This document shows, one piece after another, positions 23,019 to 33,001 of a DNA stretch of 64,000 nucleotides. A program made the position numbers and the translations under genes. Below the pieces are notes generated by a model. That model saw nothing but the letters and a program-made list of their open reading frames with translations. It was not told the origin of the DNA and did no database searches. The DNA comes from Strigamia acuminata (Eukaryota > Arthropoda > Chilopoda > Geophilomorpha > Linotaeniidae). The DNA lies in the NCBI GenBank assembly GCA_949358305.1, contig OX442319.1, forward strand, positions 6,944,001-7,008,000. Direction: 5' to 3'. Positions within the stretch are counted from its first letter, which is position 1. Each line of letters starts with the position of its first letter.

Positions 23019-24728
23019 GGCCGGCAGGACTTTCCCGGACACATCTTGTCGTTTCCAATCCCAATTTTATTTTATATTCATATAATTCCCTCCCGACTCA
23101 AAAAAAAACAAGAAAGGAAGCTCTATTGCTAATCGGGTCCCAGTGACCAGGACACTTCGTGTAATCGCGAATTCGACTAAGGGACTAAGGGATTCGAGCA
23201 ACCCATTGGTGTTTGCCATCTTGCATGTCGAAAAATCGATCATTCAAACGAAGAACCATTAGAATCACAAAGAGAGAAGGGGTGTAGAGGGACTTTATAT
23301 CTGATTGTGTGCATGAAAGCACTGTCCTTGTCACATTAGATAAGCTGGTGTGAACAGATCCTGTTATGTCCCCGCATTCGTTTTAGCTCTAAACAACTGC
23401 ACCTATTTGGAAAGTTTTCCCTTTTCGTCTAATCCCGAGTGGAAAAGCGATTCATTCATCTAAATGGATTGAAACTCCTATTATATAGTTTGACTGTTAT
23501 GAAGGTTTAAGAGGTCAAGGTTTTCTATTCTATTTGCTTCTGTATGTATTTTCTAACCCTAAAAGAACAACGTAACCCATATGTGAGCACCGCAATGCGA
23601 AGGACTTGTTTGCTAACTTCCAAACAGAAAGTCTTACAAAGCCATTACTTCACAAATTGAATCGTTTTTTCTGAAAATGTCCAGAACTCTCAAGATTCCC
23701 AGTGTTCAAAGGCGATTTCCGTTGGCTGCCTCTGAAGTAGAGCTTTCCGGAGGAAAAAGGAAAAAGGAAGTACTTATAACAGGAAAACTAATCTATCTCT
23801 TCTAGAGGAGAACTTATTGAAAAACTTTCTCGTTCTGTTATTCTTATGTTAGATGTAAAGGATTTTTCTATTCAGTCAGGATTTAAGTATGGTATGGATT
23901 GATATTTAGGAAGCGACAGCATGTATTTTGACACGCTCGGCGCCAAGGAGTAGATCCACTTTTCAGGAAATCTCCCGAAATAAAGTGGCGAACTTTTCTA
24001 ATACTGAAACTGTCAGGAAAAAACACAACTAAAGGTTAGATAAGGAGGAAGGCTTTATTTTCTAAGATGCACCCAGCAGCAATGAATGTCTCAACAGATC
24101 GGCTCCTGTGGTTTTGACTAATGCCATAAATACTAACACCGACTGCTATATTTGACCAACACCTGAATTCGAATGTAATAGAAATTATAAATTCTTAAGT
24201 CCAAACTCAATCTGCTCCCCATTTATTTAACTTGTTCTAACTGTAATATCCTGGAGAATAAGTATTTCTACTGTGAAGTTTCTTTATGCTTTCAAAGAAA
24301 TCGATCGGGAAACTTCCGAAACTTGAAAATCACTAAATTCTCGAGAGGAATCTTCTGTATTTTCTTAAATAAAGAGCTATATAGAAGGAATGGAAGAATA
24401 AACTAAACCAGTTTCTATTTTTCTAAGTGACGAGAGATTTGTATTCTTTTCTGTTGGTTCCGGGGTCTTTAATTCTCAATAAACTGGGAACCGCTCCTTT
24501 TCTCTACTGAACCTTTTTACTGTCACCTTGTTTCTTCGGCTGACTTTACACGACTCTTCCCAAATCAACAACTTCTTCGGACCAACTTGCACCGGACTAA
24601 CTCTAACTGATTGCTCTAAAAAATCCTTTCAGTTTAACTTTATGATCCCTTTTTATTCTATTAGCTGAGAGCTGATGATTGTTGCCTTTTCCTATTCTAC
24701 AAGGAGGAAGATGGATCTCTATCTTTAG

Positions 24729-25065
24729 GTTTGTTGGACCACTGTTAACCAAATAAAACCTTTTCTCTAACCTAATACTTGGGCTTGATGGACCACTGTT
24801 AACCAACTAAAGCCTTTTTCTATTTCTGTCTTCTGTATAGGGGGGAATTTTCTTCTTTAAAACTTTATTATGCAACCTCGAGACTTTCCCGAGTTTCTCC
24901 CCTATCATTTTTCAATTCTTGAGGAGTGAATTTAGCGCGAAAGTCTCACGCGTCAATTACCCTCTCCTCATTATGCTAGTGAAACTCGACGGACCAACTG
25001 TTAACCGACTGAACTTCTTCTCACTTCTTCTAGTGAAGCTCGACGGACCAACTGTTAACCGACTG
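24729..25065 (-). repeat. Four copies of the GTTAAC motif (D)
   Basis: Copies at about 24729-24754, 24784-24809, 24984-25011 and 25038-25065, arranged as two close pairs. Each keeps GGTTAACAG(T)TGGTCC in sense. Homologous to single pairs in C and G. Confidence 0.7.
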
Positions 25066-26663
25066 GACTTCTAAATTGCAAGCTTTCTAAATTAGACTGA
25101 CCGTGCTGTTAACAGCTCAAAAGAGAAAGTTTCTTGCTACTAAAGGAATCTCCAACAACCAATGTAATATTTTCTTTTTGTAGCTCGTTGCTTCGAAAAT
25201 AAAGACAAAGAATCACTGAAAATTCCTGACGAACAACTTCTATTTCTAAACGGCCCTTTGCCAAAAAGGAAAATTAGTGTAAAGGTTTTACGTTCGTCTT
25301 TCTTATTCTGTACAATAAGATTTATCTCTCTTTGGTTCGATTTATTGCGAATCAACACCAACGGAACTTATTGCGCTCTTTTTCCGCCTGAGGAAGTATC
25401 AATTTCGATCCAAGTGACCAATTGGGACCTCCCGCTAAGGCGATGCTGCATTTACAGACAATGACAAACTCTCTCGTTCCTTCATTAATCTGAAATTATT
25501 CTTGCGCGTGGCGAATCATTTTCTTCAACTAGCTTTCGACCCCCTTCAAAGCGCTTGGATACTTTAATAAAAGTAAAACCTCTTGAAGTCGACCATAGTT
25601 TTCTATTGCCACGGATGATGAAACCCAAAACTCCTTCTTTTATTCGGCGTCCCGAAAACTGAATAGAGAATCGAAATTCCACGCGTCATCTCTTATTTCT
25701 TGCTAGCTAAATTTCCTCAAAATCCAGTGATTTATTCAACGTATAAACTTAGCTTGCACTACAACTTCTTATGCTATTCACGAGTTGGACCCTTAACCTG
25801 GGGTGTGCTAATTCTCTTTTCTGGTCCTTTAAAAGGCTGTCCAGCTTCTTATTTCTGCATAATCCCAAATGGATACCAACCGCGTTCAAACTTAAGAGAC
25901 TCGAAATTTTCTTTTCTATTAAAACTCACATCAATCTCAAAATTGTCGATTGGGGGAACCCACGTCTTTATCTATAAAGGGAATTTATCTTTCTGCCCCT
26001 GTTCTATTTATCGTGGACATGTTCATACTTAAATGCAACTTTCATAAACGTCGGAAATTAATTTCTAAACTCGTAATTGGAACTCAAATTTATCTCAAAG
26101 CTTTTTACCTTTAATTCATCAACGTGACAAAAAAAAGGACTGACTAGAAACTTCAATCTCCTAAGAAAATCTAGTTCACAATAAAAAAAACCGACTAATT
26201 ATGCATAAGCAATTGAAAATCAATCCCCCCAAAAGGACACACTTCGAACTTTGAATGTGATTCGCAAAACTCAACACTTAAAAGTTAAGATCGTAACGGA
26301 AATACTCCATATCGAACGGCGCTCACGAAATTGTCAGGTCGGAAACAACTCGAAAATATGCTAGTCTGAAAATCATACACACTAAAGTAAACTTTACAAG
26401 GCGTTTTTTCAATGACTCGTTTCATTAGGCAAGAGTGTCTTACGACCCTCGTTGAGCCCTGAAACAGAGCACGCCCCACAAATTAAGACTACCAATATAC
26501 CGCACACCAAATCGAATCCGACATAACAACCTCGCAATACACATACACTAGCCGAACGAGACAAAACCCCCAAAAACAATCCTAAAACAACTCTAAGCTA
26601 ACTTAAAACAAATAAACAATTCGAAAAAAAAGAAAACACAAGACTCTTCTCTTCTAGTGTCAT

Positions 26664-26672
26664 TGCGTTGTG
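26664..26672 (-). promoter_or_regulatory. Conserved leader motif CACAACGCA (D)
   Basis: About 357 nt downstream of the D primer site, followed by ATG as in A2, C and F. Surrounding sequence is unrelated to the other families, so the match is not simple shared ancestry of a long block. Confidence 0.65.
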
Positions 26673-27004
26673 TATAACTTCTAGGCTCGCCCGAGATTCA
26701 GGGTTCCGATCGTTCCTCCTTCTTTGTACGCCGACTGCTTAATTTCCGCAACCTTCTTCATTCCGGCCCCGCGACGCCATTGTCCCTTCCGACGGCTCGA
26801 CCGACGCTTTCGGATCAACCGACCTCCCGCGACGTATTTTTCCCAAATCTCTTTCGACTTGATTACCGCCCGACGAGAGACCGCTTGCCGCTTCGCCCTC
26901 AACCCATCAGTGCGGGCACTTCTCTGTTGACGTCGGCTGCTTGCTTTTGCGACCCTGGGACTTCTATTCTCCTCTGGTTGCTGGCTCTCTCCTCGTCTAC
27001 CCGA

Positions 27005-27029
27005 CGAATCCCGGTCATCCACGGCACCA
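27005..27029 (-). promoter_or_regulatory. tRNA-His primer-binding site (D)
   Basis: Sense TGGTGCCGTGGATGACCGGGATTCG. The first ten bases match CCA plus discriminator plus most of the tRNA-His acceptor strand, and GGGATTCG again matches the T-arm, with an imperfect stretch between. Begins 12 bases inside the LTR boundary. Confidence 0.7.
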
Positions 27030-27041
27030 CAAAAAGGGCTA

Positions 27042-27050
27042 TGTTGCCAG
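27042..27050 (-). repeat. D 5' LTR, first 9 bp left of C
   Basis: TGTTGCCAG is the end of the D LTR up to the C insertion. The last four bases (CCAG, 27047-27050) are the C target duplication, repeated at 36371-36374. Confidence 0.9.
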
Positions 27051-28250
27051 TGTTGCGAGCAAGAACGCAACAAAAAGATTAGGAGACTCGCGTTTCACCT
27101 GAAATTAGTAGAAGGTCTTTTTAGTTTGGTTTTAGTAGTTGATCACAAGTTTGCAGACATATCTGATGTGTCCAGTGGCCTGGTTGACCGACGGTTTTGC
27201 TCCGTGTAGTCCACGGTAGTAATCGGGTGGTCGGTTGTACCTGTAGTGGACATTTGCGGTGTTGTCAGTCACTTGTGGTTGTTTTGAGTATTGGTTTTTA
27301 GCTGTATGTTTAAGAGAAATATTAGTTTTGTAAGAGTTTTATGTATTGTTTTGATTGCAATTAACCTTTGCTAGTTGTTCCGGGTGTTTAGTGGTCGTCT
27401 GAAACGTGGGTTGGCTAGCACTGCAGGGCGTCGGTAGTGGTTGTGCAGACATTGAGCGCTTTGGGTACGCATGCGGGAATGAGAGCGGCTTGGAAACGCC
27501 TCGTTTGGCTTCTCTGCAAGGTTCCCGTACTGAGTTGGAAGTCCCGGCGTTTTTGTCATGCCTTGGACGGCCTTGGAAGTCAGTTTGGATCGGTTCTGCT
27601 TTCATTCGCGTCTCTCAGCTGTTGCTAGACCGCCATGTGCTTAAGGTGCGGTTCTGGTGGCCTTTTGATAGTTAGTGTCGACATTTCACTGGAACACAGC
27701 ATAGGGGTTGATAGTATTTAATAACTTGTGTATTTTATGCCAATGATAGATGTTTATACTAAGCTTTTATTACGTGTTATTACTTGGTTGTTAAGGGTTA
27801 AGTTTGAGACATGTAGTGCCCTCTTTGGAGGTATTGGGTTTAAGCTCAACATTGTTCTTTTGTCTTTATTTACTGTTAGCCTTTATTTACAAGTAATTGT
27901 TTGTTATATTTAAGTTTGCCTTGCGCCATTGTTCACGGTTGCTAGGCGAAGTTGTTGTCAAGATGCGTAGCCATTAAGTATGATGTTGTTGTTTTTCCTC
28001 CTTTAAATAAATAAAACGGTTTGTTTTGGTGTTATACCATTTTTCTCCTGGGATTACTTACTCAAAAGGATGAGCCAAGCAGCCCTGAGACTGGGAGAAA
28101 CAGAAACCACAACCAGGTTAGAAGAAAAGGAGAGAGTTAAGCACTACATGACGATGCAAAGATTTAGGCCTATAAAATCGGCATTTTGCATTTGTCACAT
28201 ATACATCGAATGTTTGTCAGCCAACACGATCACAAAGATTGCTGGCAACA
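27051..28250 (+). repeat. C 5' LTR, 1200 bp
   Basis: Starts with TGTTGCG-N8-CGCAACA and ends GCTGGCAACA. Overlapping AATAAA signals at 28006-28011 and 28010-28015 precede a GT-rich stretch. A block containing GCCCTCT...TTGGGTTT is clearly related to the F LTR block near 54860-54890. Confidence 0.92.
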
Positions 28251-28584
28251 TCGTTTTTGGTGCCGTGAACCATGGATTCGAATCTGAAAATTGCCGAGAT
28301 GAGCAGATTTGGAAAAAAGGCGAGTTTGCTCGAAATAAAACATCACGTGCGTCGCCATTTTGCGAGTTTCCGTGTGCATTGATGGAGCCAAGCGGTCTTC
28401 TTCAAGATGGGAGAGGAAAGCAACGAGGATTGTCTCCACTGCATTGCAAAGAGAGCAACGGGAGCTGCAATTCCGCAACCACAGGATGGTGCAGAAGAGT
28501 AGGCGAAAGACGCGCGCGTGCTCGCCTAGGAAAGGTTGGAGCAGACGACGCCAAGTTGGTTTCGTACTCATCAAGGCACAGATA

Positions 28585-28593
28585 CACAACGCA
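28585..28593 (+). promoter_or_regulatory. Conserved leader motif CACAACGCA (C)
   Basis: Located 327 nt after the start of the primer site and followed by ATG. G carries the same motif at 50607-50615 on the minus strand. Confidence 0.65.
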
Positions 28594-28714
28594 ATGGTCC
28601 TGATATGAAGATTTTTGTTGTTAAATTTTCATTTAAGTTTATATTTGTTAATATTTAAGAGTTTATTATTCGTTTTGAATATAATTGTTAGCAAATAAGA
28701 GTAGATTTAGTTTC

Positions 28715-29690
28715 GTTTGGTGTCAGTTCTTGATGTGAACTGCGAGTTGGGTCGGTCGGCACTGACCAATGTCTTGAGGTTGTTGAGAACAGTCCCGCGC
28801 TTCCTTGCTTGAGTTGAATTGTCGCAGGAAAGTGGTCGTTTCTCTCTTCGTTTTTAGTATTCTACCTGCTTTTCGGGTTGGGTAAAGGAGTGAGAGCGAG
28901 GAACTGCGCCTCTGTGAACACAGTGCTTGACCGCCCGCCTCTCAGTGAGCTGTTCACTTGAAAAGCGATAATTATAGAGTAGTCTTTCTATTTGTGAAAG
29001 AAAGAGCGCCAGTCAGCAAGGACACGTCACGGTGTCCGCTAAGACAAGCCTAAAGAGCTGGACGGTGGTCGTTTGACTCTGCAGCAAAGATTCAAGCCAA
29101 GTTCCTGAAGAAAAGAATTAAGAAATCGTTTTCCTTGGCTTATGTTAGTTTAAGAAGAAGGAATTTGTTAGGATTAAGAATTTTTTTGGATGGGAAAGAC
29201 TGGGAAGTCTTGTCCAGGTGTGTTGACTGTGTGAGCAGACTCAGTGTCTTGAGTGAAAGCGACCTGAGAGTAAATTTTCCCTTGCTCATACAAGTTTAGT
29301 CAGAGCCAAACTAATGAATTTTCGAAATAATTTAGTTTTTGGCATTTTTTGAAAGGTTGGCAGCACCTGGCCACTTTGCCCCAGTCATGATTGCTGGCTT
29401 GTAATTTTAGAGTGCTCCTAGCTTCAATAGTTGATTTAGTTCATGAGGTCGGTTCTATTGTGAACTGCGAGGTTTTCGGACGGCTGCTTGGCCGCCGGGT
29501 TTGAGGCTTGCTGGAAAGAGGTCCCGCGCTCTTCTGCTTGTTTTTGATTTTTGCAGAAGAGTGGTCGCCCCTTCTCCTTTTATACACTCAGCCTGCTATT
29601 CGGGTTGTCTGGGAGAGTGGAGGCGAGGGATCTCGCCTCAATTGGCCACTGAGTTTGTCCGCCAGCCTTGCAGTGAGCTGTCCTCATGTA
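28715..29690 (+). repeat. Two degenerate direct copies of a structured module (C)
   Basis: Copies 28715-28965 and 29435-29690. The second has a perfect stem CTCTTCTGC/GCAGAAGAG at about 29539-29570; the first pairs CTTCCTTGC with GCAGGAAAG, with compensating changes. Both continue with TGGTCG, a TTCGGGTTG block, a GAGGCGAG-type hairpin and CAGTGAGCTGT. G has both copies on the minus strand (49500-49740 and 50210-50480). Confidence 0.65.
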
Positions 29691-29920
29691 GAAATGATTT
29701 GATTCAGTTTTGGGGGATTTCCGCTTCATTTAGCAGCTTAAGCAAGTTTTAGTGTGTGACGATTTTAGAAGAACCCGTGCGTGGGTTGAGATAGCGCAAG
29801 CCACACTAGCTGTTTAATTAGAGAAGGCGGAAAGGTAGCAATCAGTCTCCTTTCAGACTGTTTTATGTGTTTTCTAGTTAGATGGACCTTCTGCGGATGG
29901 TCACAGAGAATTCTAGACGG

Positions 29921-30166
29921 GTTTTAGGTTGGTTTTCCCCGATAAATCACACAGCTTTACAGGTTTTAGGTGGTTTTACTCGATAAATCATATATTCTTC
30001 GCAGTTTTAGGTGGTTTTCCCTGATAAATCACATAGGTTAAGAGGTTTTAGGTTGGTTTTCCCAAATAAACCACAAATTCTATAGGGTTCTAGGCTGGTC
30101 TTCCGAAATAGACCACACAGTTTATCGGTTCTAGGGGATCTTCCGCAATAGACCCATAGTAGTCCC
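29921..30166 (+). repeat. Array of six 41-bp hairpin-forming units (C)
   Basis: Units start at about 29921, 29962, 30003, 30043, 30087 and 30128. Each has TTTTAGG or TTCTAGG, then an inverted pair such as GTGGTTT/AAATCAC, GGTTT/AAACC or GGTCT/AGACC around a TTCC-containing loop. The pair changes on both sides together between units. Confidence 0.7.
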
Positions 30167-31245
30167 TAAGCTTGTTAATCCGATCCGACCCATCCGCCAA
30201 TCCGCGGATCGGATCGGATCGGATCGGATGCGGATCGTATCGAAATATCCGGCCGCCATTTTTTTGCGGATCGGTTCGGCGGTCCATCCGCACGGTCAAT
30301 CCGCGGATGAGAATCCGCTGATCCGCGGATTGATCCGAGCCATCTGCACGTGCGACGTTTTCTTCGTTTTTTGATTAAAAACGAAGAAAGCGTTGATTCG
30401 TGAAGAAAACGTCGGACGTTTTCTTAGTTTTTTGATTAAAAACGAAGAAAGCGTTTTCACCAAATTTGCAGATTCACCAAATTTGCCCCGAATTCAATAG
30501 TTTTGAATTCGGGGCAAATTTGGTGAATCTGCACGTGGGACAAGATCAAGAATCTTTTATTTTATAACAATAAATAACAGTATTAGGAATTTAGGATTCC
30601 TAATACTGTTATAAAATTCAAAAGGATTTTTATCCATTTCATTTTTTGCAATGAAATGAATAAAATTATATTGTTCTTTATTGATTGTTTTAAATCGTAT
30701 AAGTTTTAATTGTATTTTTTTTTACAATCGTGTGTCGTGTCTCGTGTGTTCGTGTCGTATCCAAGATTCTTTCTACCCAAATCGCCGCAAACTCGAATGA
30801 ATGATCGTGATTCGATTCGTGAAGAAAACGTCTCACATTTTCTTGGTTTTAAAAAAAAAATGTGAGACGTTTTCTTCACGTATCACGAATATTATTCGTG
30901 AATCATGATACGTGAAGAAAACATCGCACGTTTTCTTCGTTTTGATTAAAAACGAAGAAAGCGTTTTCACCAAATTTGCCCCGAATTCAAAACTATTGAA
31001 TTCGGGGCAAATTTGGTGAATCTGAATTGAATTAAAGTCTGGAAAAAATAAAAGCAAAAAAAGAATTAAATCCGCAAATCGATCCGACCTATCCGCGGAT
31101 CGGATCGGATTGGACGAAGATTGATCCGGATTGTGCGGTTCATCCGCACGGATCGGATCGGATTGCTTTTTCGGCAATCCGCGAGATTCGGATCGGATGC
31201 GGATTACCCGTGGATCCGCACCGATCCGATCCGTTAACAAGCTTA
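30167..31245 (+). mobile_element. hAT-like non-autonomous DNA transposon (MITE), 1079 bp
   Basis: Terminal inverted repeats TAAGCTTGTTAA, flanked by the 8-bp duplication GTAGTCCC (30159-30166 and 31246-31253). G carries the empty site once near 10121. Subterminal regions are packed with GGATC/GATCC repeats. The interior holds several long palindromes, including a pair of arms around 30473-30525 and again 30968-31020, and a CGTTTTCTTCG...CGAAGAAAGCG hairpin in three places. No transposase frame. Eight-base duplications and subterminal repeats fit hAT; strand is arbitrary. Confidence 0.85.
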
Positions 31246-31430
31246 GTAGTCCCACAATTTAAGCAAATGAGTTTTCGTTACAAGAATCGCGTAGGACAGA
31301 AAATTAGCAAATAATAAGTAAGAATTGAGTTGAGACCCATTTACTTATTAAAGTCTCACCAGAAAAAAAAACGTGAGGTCAGTGAGCGACCAAAAGTCCC
31401 GCTGAATTACATCCATGTGAGAGAAAGGTT

Positions 31431-31510
31431 TAGTTGGTTAACAGTTGGTCCATCAAGCCCAAGAATTAGAGTAGAAGAAAGTTTAGTTGGTTAACCGTTG
31501 GTCCATCAAA
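31431..31510 (+). repeat. Duplicated GTTAAC motif (C)
   Basis: Sense TAGTTGGTTAAC followed by (A/C)GTTGGTCCATCAA, two copies 53 bp apart, same spacing as in G. Confidence 0.7.
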
Positions 31511-32941
31511 CTCAAATATAGAGATGCCAGTTGTCCATGACAATTCGCATGCATAGAATGCTAGTGTCAGGAGCTTCAAGACCCATGATCTGAAAAGCAT
31601 GGTCATAGTCATGTCCTGTCCTCTCTGGACCATAGGGCATTCCGAGGCAAACTGCAGCTTGACGCTAGCAGTAGTGAGAAGACAACGTATAGGGGCTTAA
31701 ATGCGCTCATCGTTGTTCATTGCCATTTTCCTACAGTTTGAGATGCTGAAGGAGTAGGCACAGTTTAGTTTGTTGGTTTGCAAGCGAGCGCACGATTTAC
31801 GAACTAGAGCTAGAAGCGTTTTGGACTCGCACCAACAAGTGAAGTCACCTTCCAATTTAGGAAGGCGAAAAAGCAGCCACAGTTACACGACTTTTTCTTG
31901 AGCTGCAGTTAGGAAGAAAAGGCAACCCCTTGTTTGAGCACGTTCCGACCTAAGCAGTGTCGAGACGTTTAGTTGGGGGGTTGAGGTTAGCTGGGGGCAT
32001 GAAGAGCACAAGAAAGTTAAGGGAGCTCAGTTCTCGTTGCAAAACAGAAATTGAGAATTGGAATCATTGGTTTTTTTTCAGTGCCCACCTTTGATTAAAA
32101 AGTGGGGAGAGGTGACCAAAGGTATTCCCTCCAAAATTAGAAGCCGAGACCATGTCTCACCAAGTTTAGAGAGGTCAGTAATTTGACTTGTCACAGGCGT
32201 TCTTATATTAGGCGATAAGAAACAGCCTGCGGGCTGTTCCCTTGTCTTTAGAATTGAGATTTCGTTGGGACAGCTCTCTCTCTCTCAAGTAAGAATAAGT
32301 GCGGGTCTCCGAAGTATAACTCCAAGCTATTTTCGTCGTCATGCCAGCAATTGGCCGGTAGTCTAAGCGTGATTGGGTCGCTTGCGACGCTTTTCCCTCT
32401 TTAGCCCAGAGTATGGTTGGAGTTGGGGATTGTGGTTCTCAACTGATCTTAGAACGTGAGGATGTCCGGTGATGCTGCATGTCACGTTAGTTACTTGGTT
32501 TAGTCTGTCGTTATAGAAATAGTCAAAGTTCATTCGTCTACTGTCAGCTGTTTTAGAATCGTAGACGAATGTTGATATTGGAAGATTTTGCTTAGATATA
32601 CAGACGCTTACGTGTTTTAGAAGAAGTCTAGTTGTGTCGAATTTGTCAAAGGGGATAGGTTATTTGGTAGTCCGGTCTATTCTGGATCAAATTTCCAACA
32701 GGTTGACTTTTAATTTAAAACGTGTTTAATTTAGCTCTTTTTAAGTTGATCTCAGACCAGACAAGCGTCATAAACCTTTTTCTTTCTTGAAAGTATTAGT
32801 TGTTAGTTCAGTATAAGACATGTGAGGCAAGCCCCCCCCCCCGCTCTCTAATTTTTTTTTTTTTTTTTCGCCCGGGAGGAAATATAAGGATATATAAAAT
32901 GGAAGACGGGAGGTTAAGTTATAGTGTGGTGGCCGCGTGTC

Positions 32942-33001
32942 AGGACTTTGGTCTGGTTGACCCACTGGAGTGCACGCCAGGGGGTCGCCCACCGAAGTCC
33001 T
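32942..33001 (+). other. Hairpin with GTGCAC apex (C)
   Basis: Arms AGGACTT/AAGTCCT outside; inner stem GACCCACTGG against CCAGGGGGTC (nine of ten pairs) closes loop A-GTGCAC-G with the hexamer at 32970-32975. Resembles the shape of retroviral dimer-initiation loops. Confidence 0.6.

Larger units (their letters stand above)
21776..27041 (-). other. D interior, non-coding, 5.27 kb
   Basis: No frame carries recognisable retroelement domains. Visible elements in sense order: primer site 27005-27029, an Arg/Lys-rich open stretch without its own ATG down to 26681, the CACAACGCA motif 26664-26672, four GTTAAC motif copies (24729-25065), a GTGCAC-tipped hairpin (22995-23018), and a CT-rich tract followed by GGTGGGAGCGA immediately before the LTR. 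Confidence 0.75.
28251..29920 (+). other. C leader: primer site and paired RNA-like modules
   Basis: Primer site TGGTGCCGTGAACC starts at 28258. The motif CACAACGCA is at 28585-28593. A degenerate 250-bp sequence occurs twice (28715-28965 and 29435-29690), each with GTCCCGCG, a stem-loop and TGGTCG. No coding function is visible; the frames that cross the LTR border do not persist in G. Confidence 0.7.

Noticed and set aside
26681-27073. 130-codon Arg/Lys-rich frame on the minus strand next to D.
   Set aside because: Its start lies in the inserted C LTR, so the frame is chimeric; within D it has no suitable ATG at its beginning.
28070-28603. 177-codon frame at the C LTR/leader border.
   Set aside because: The matching region of G does not keep the frame; no domain.
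30833-31255. 140-codon frame in the DNA transposon.
   Set aside because: Made of palindromes and GGATC repeats; no transposase motif.
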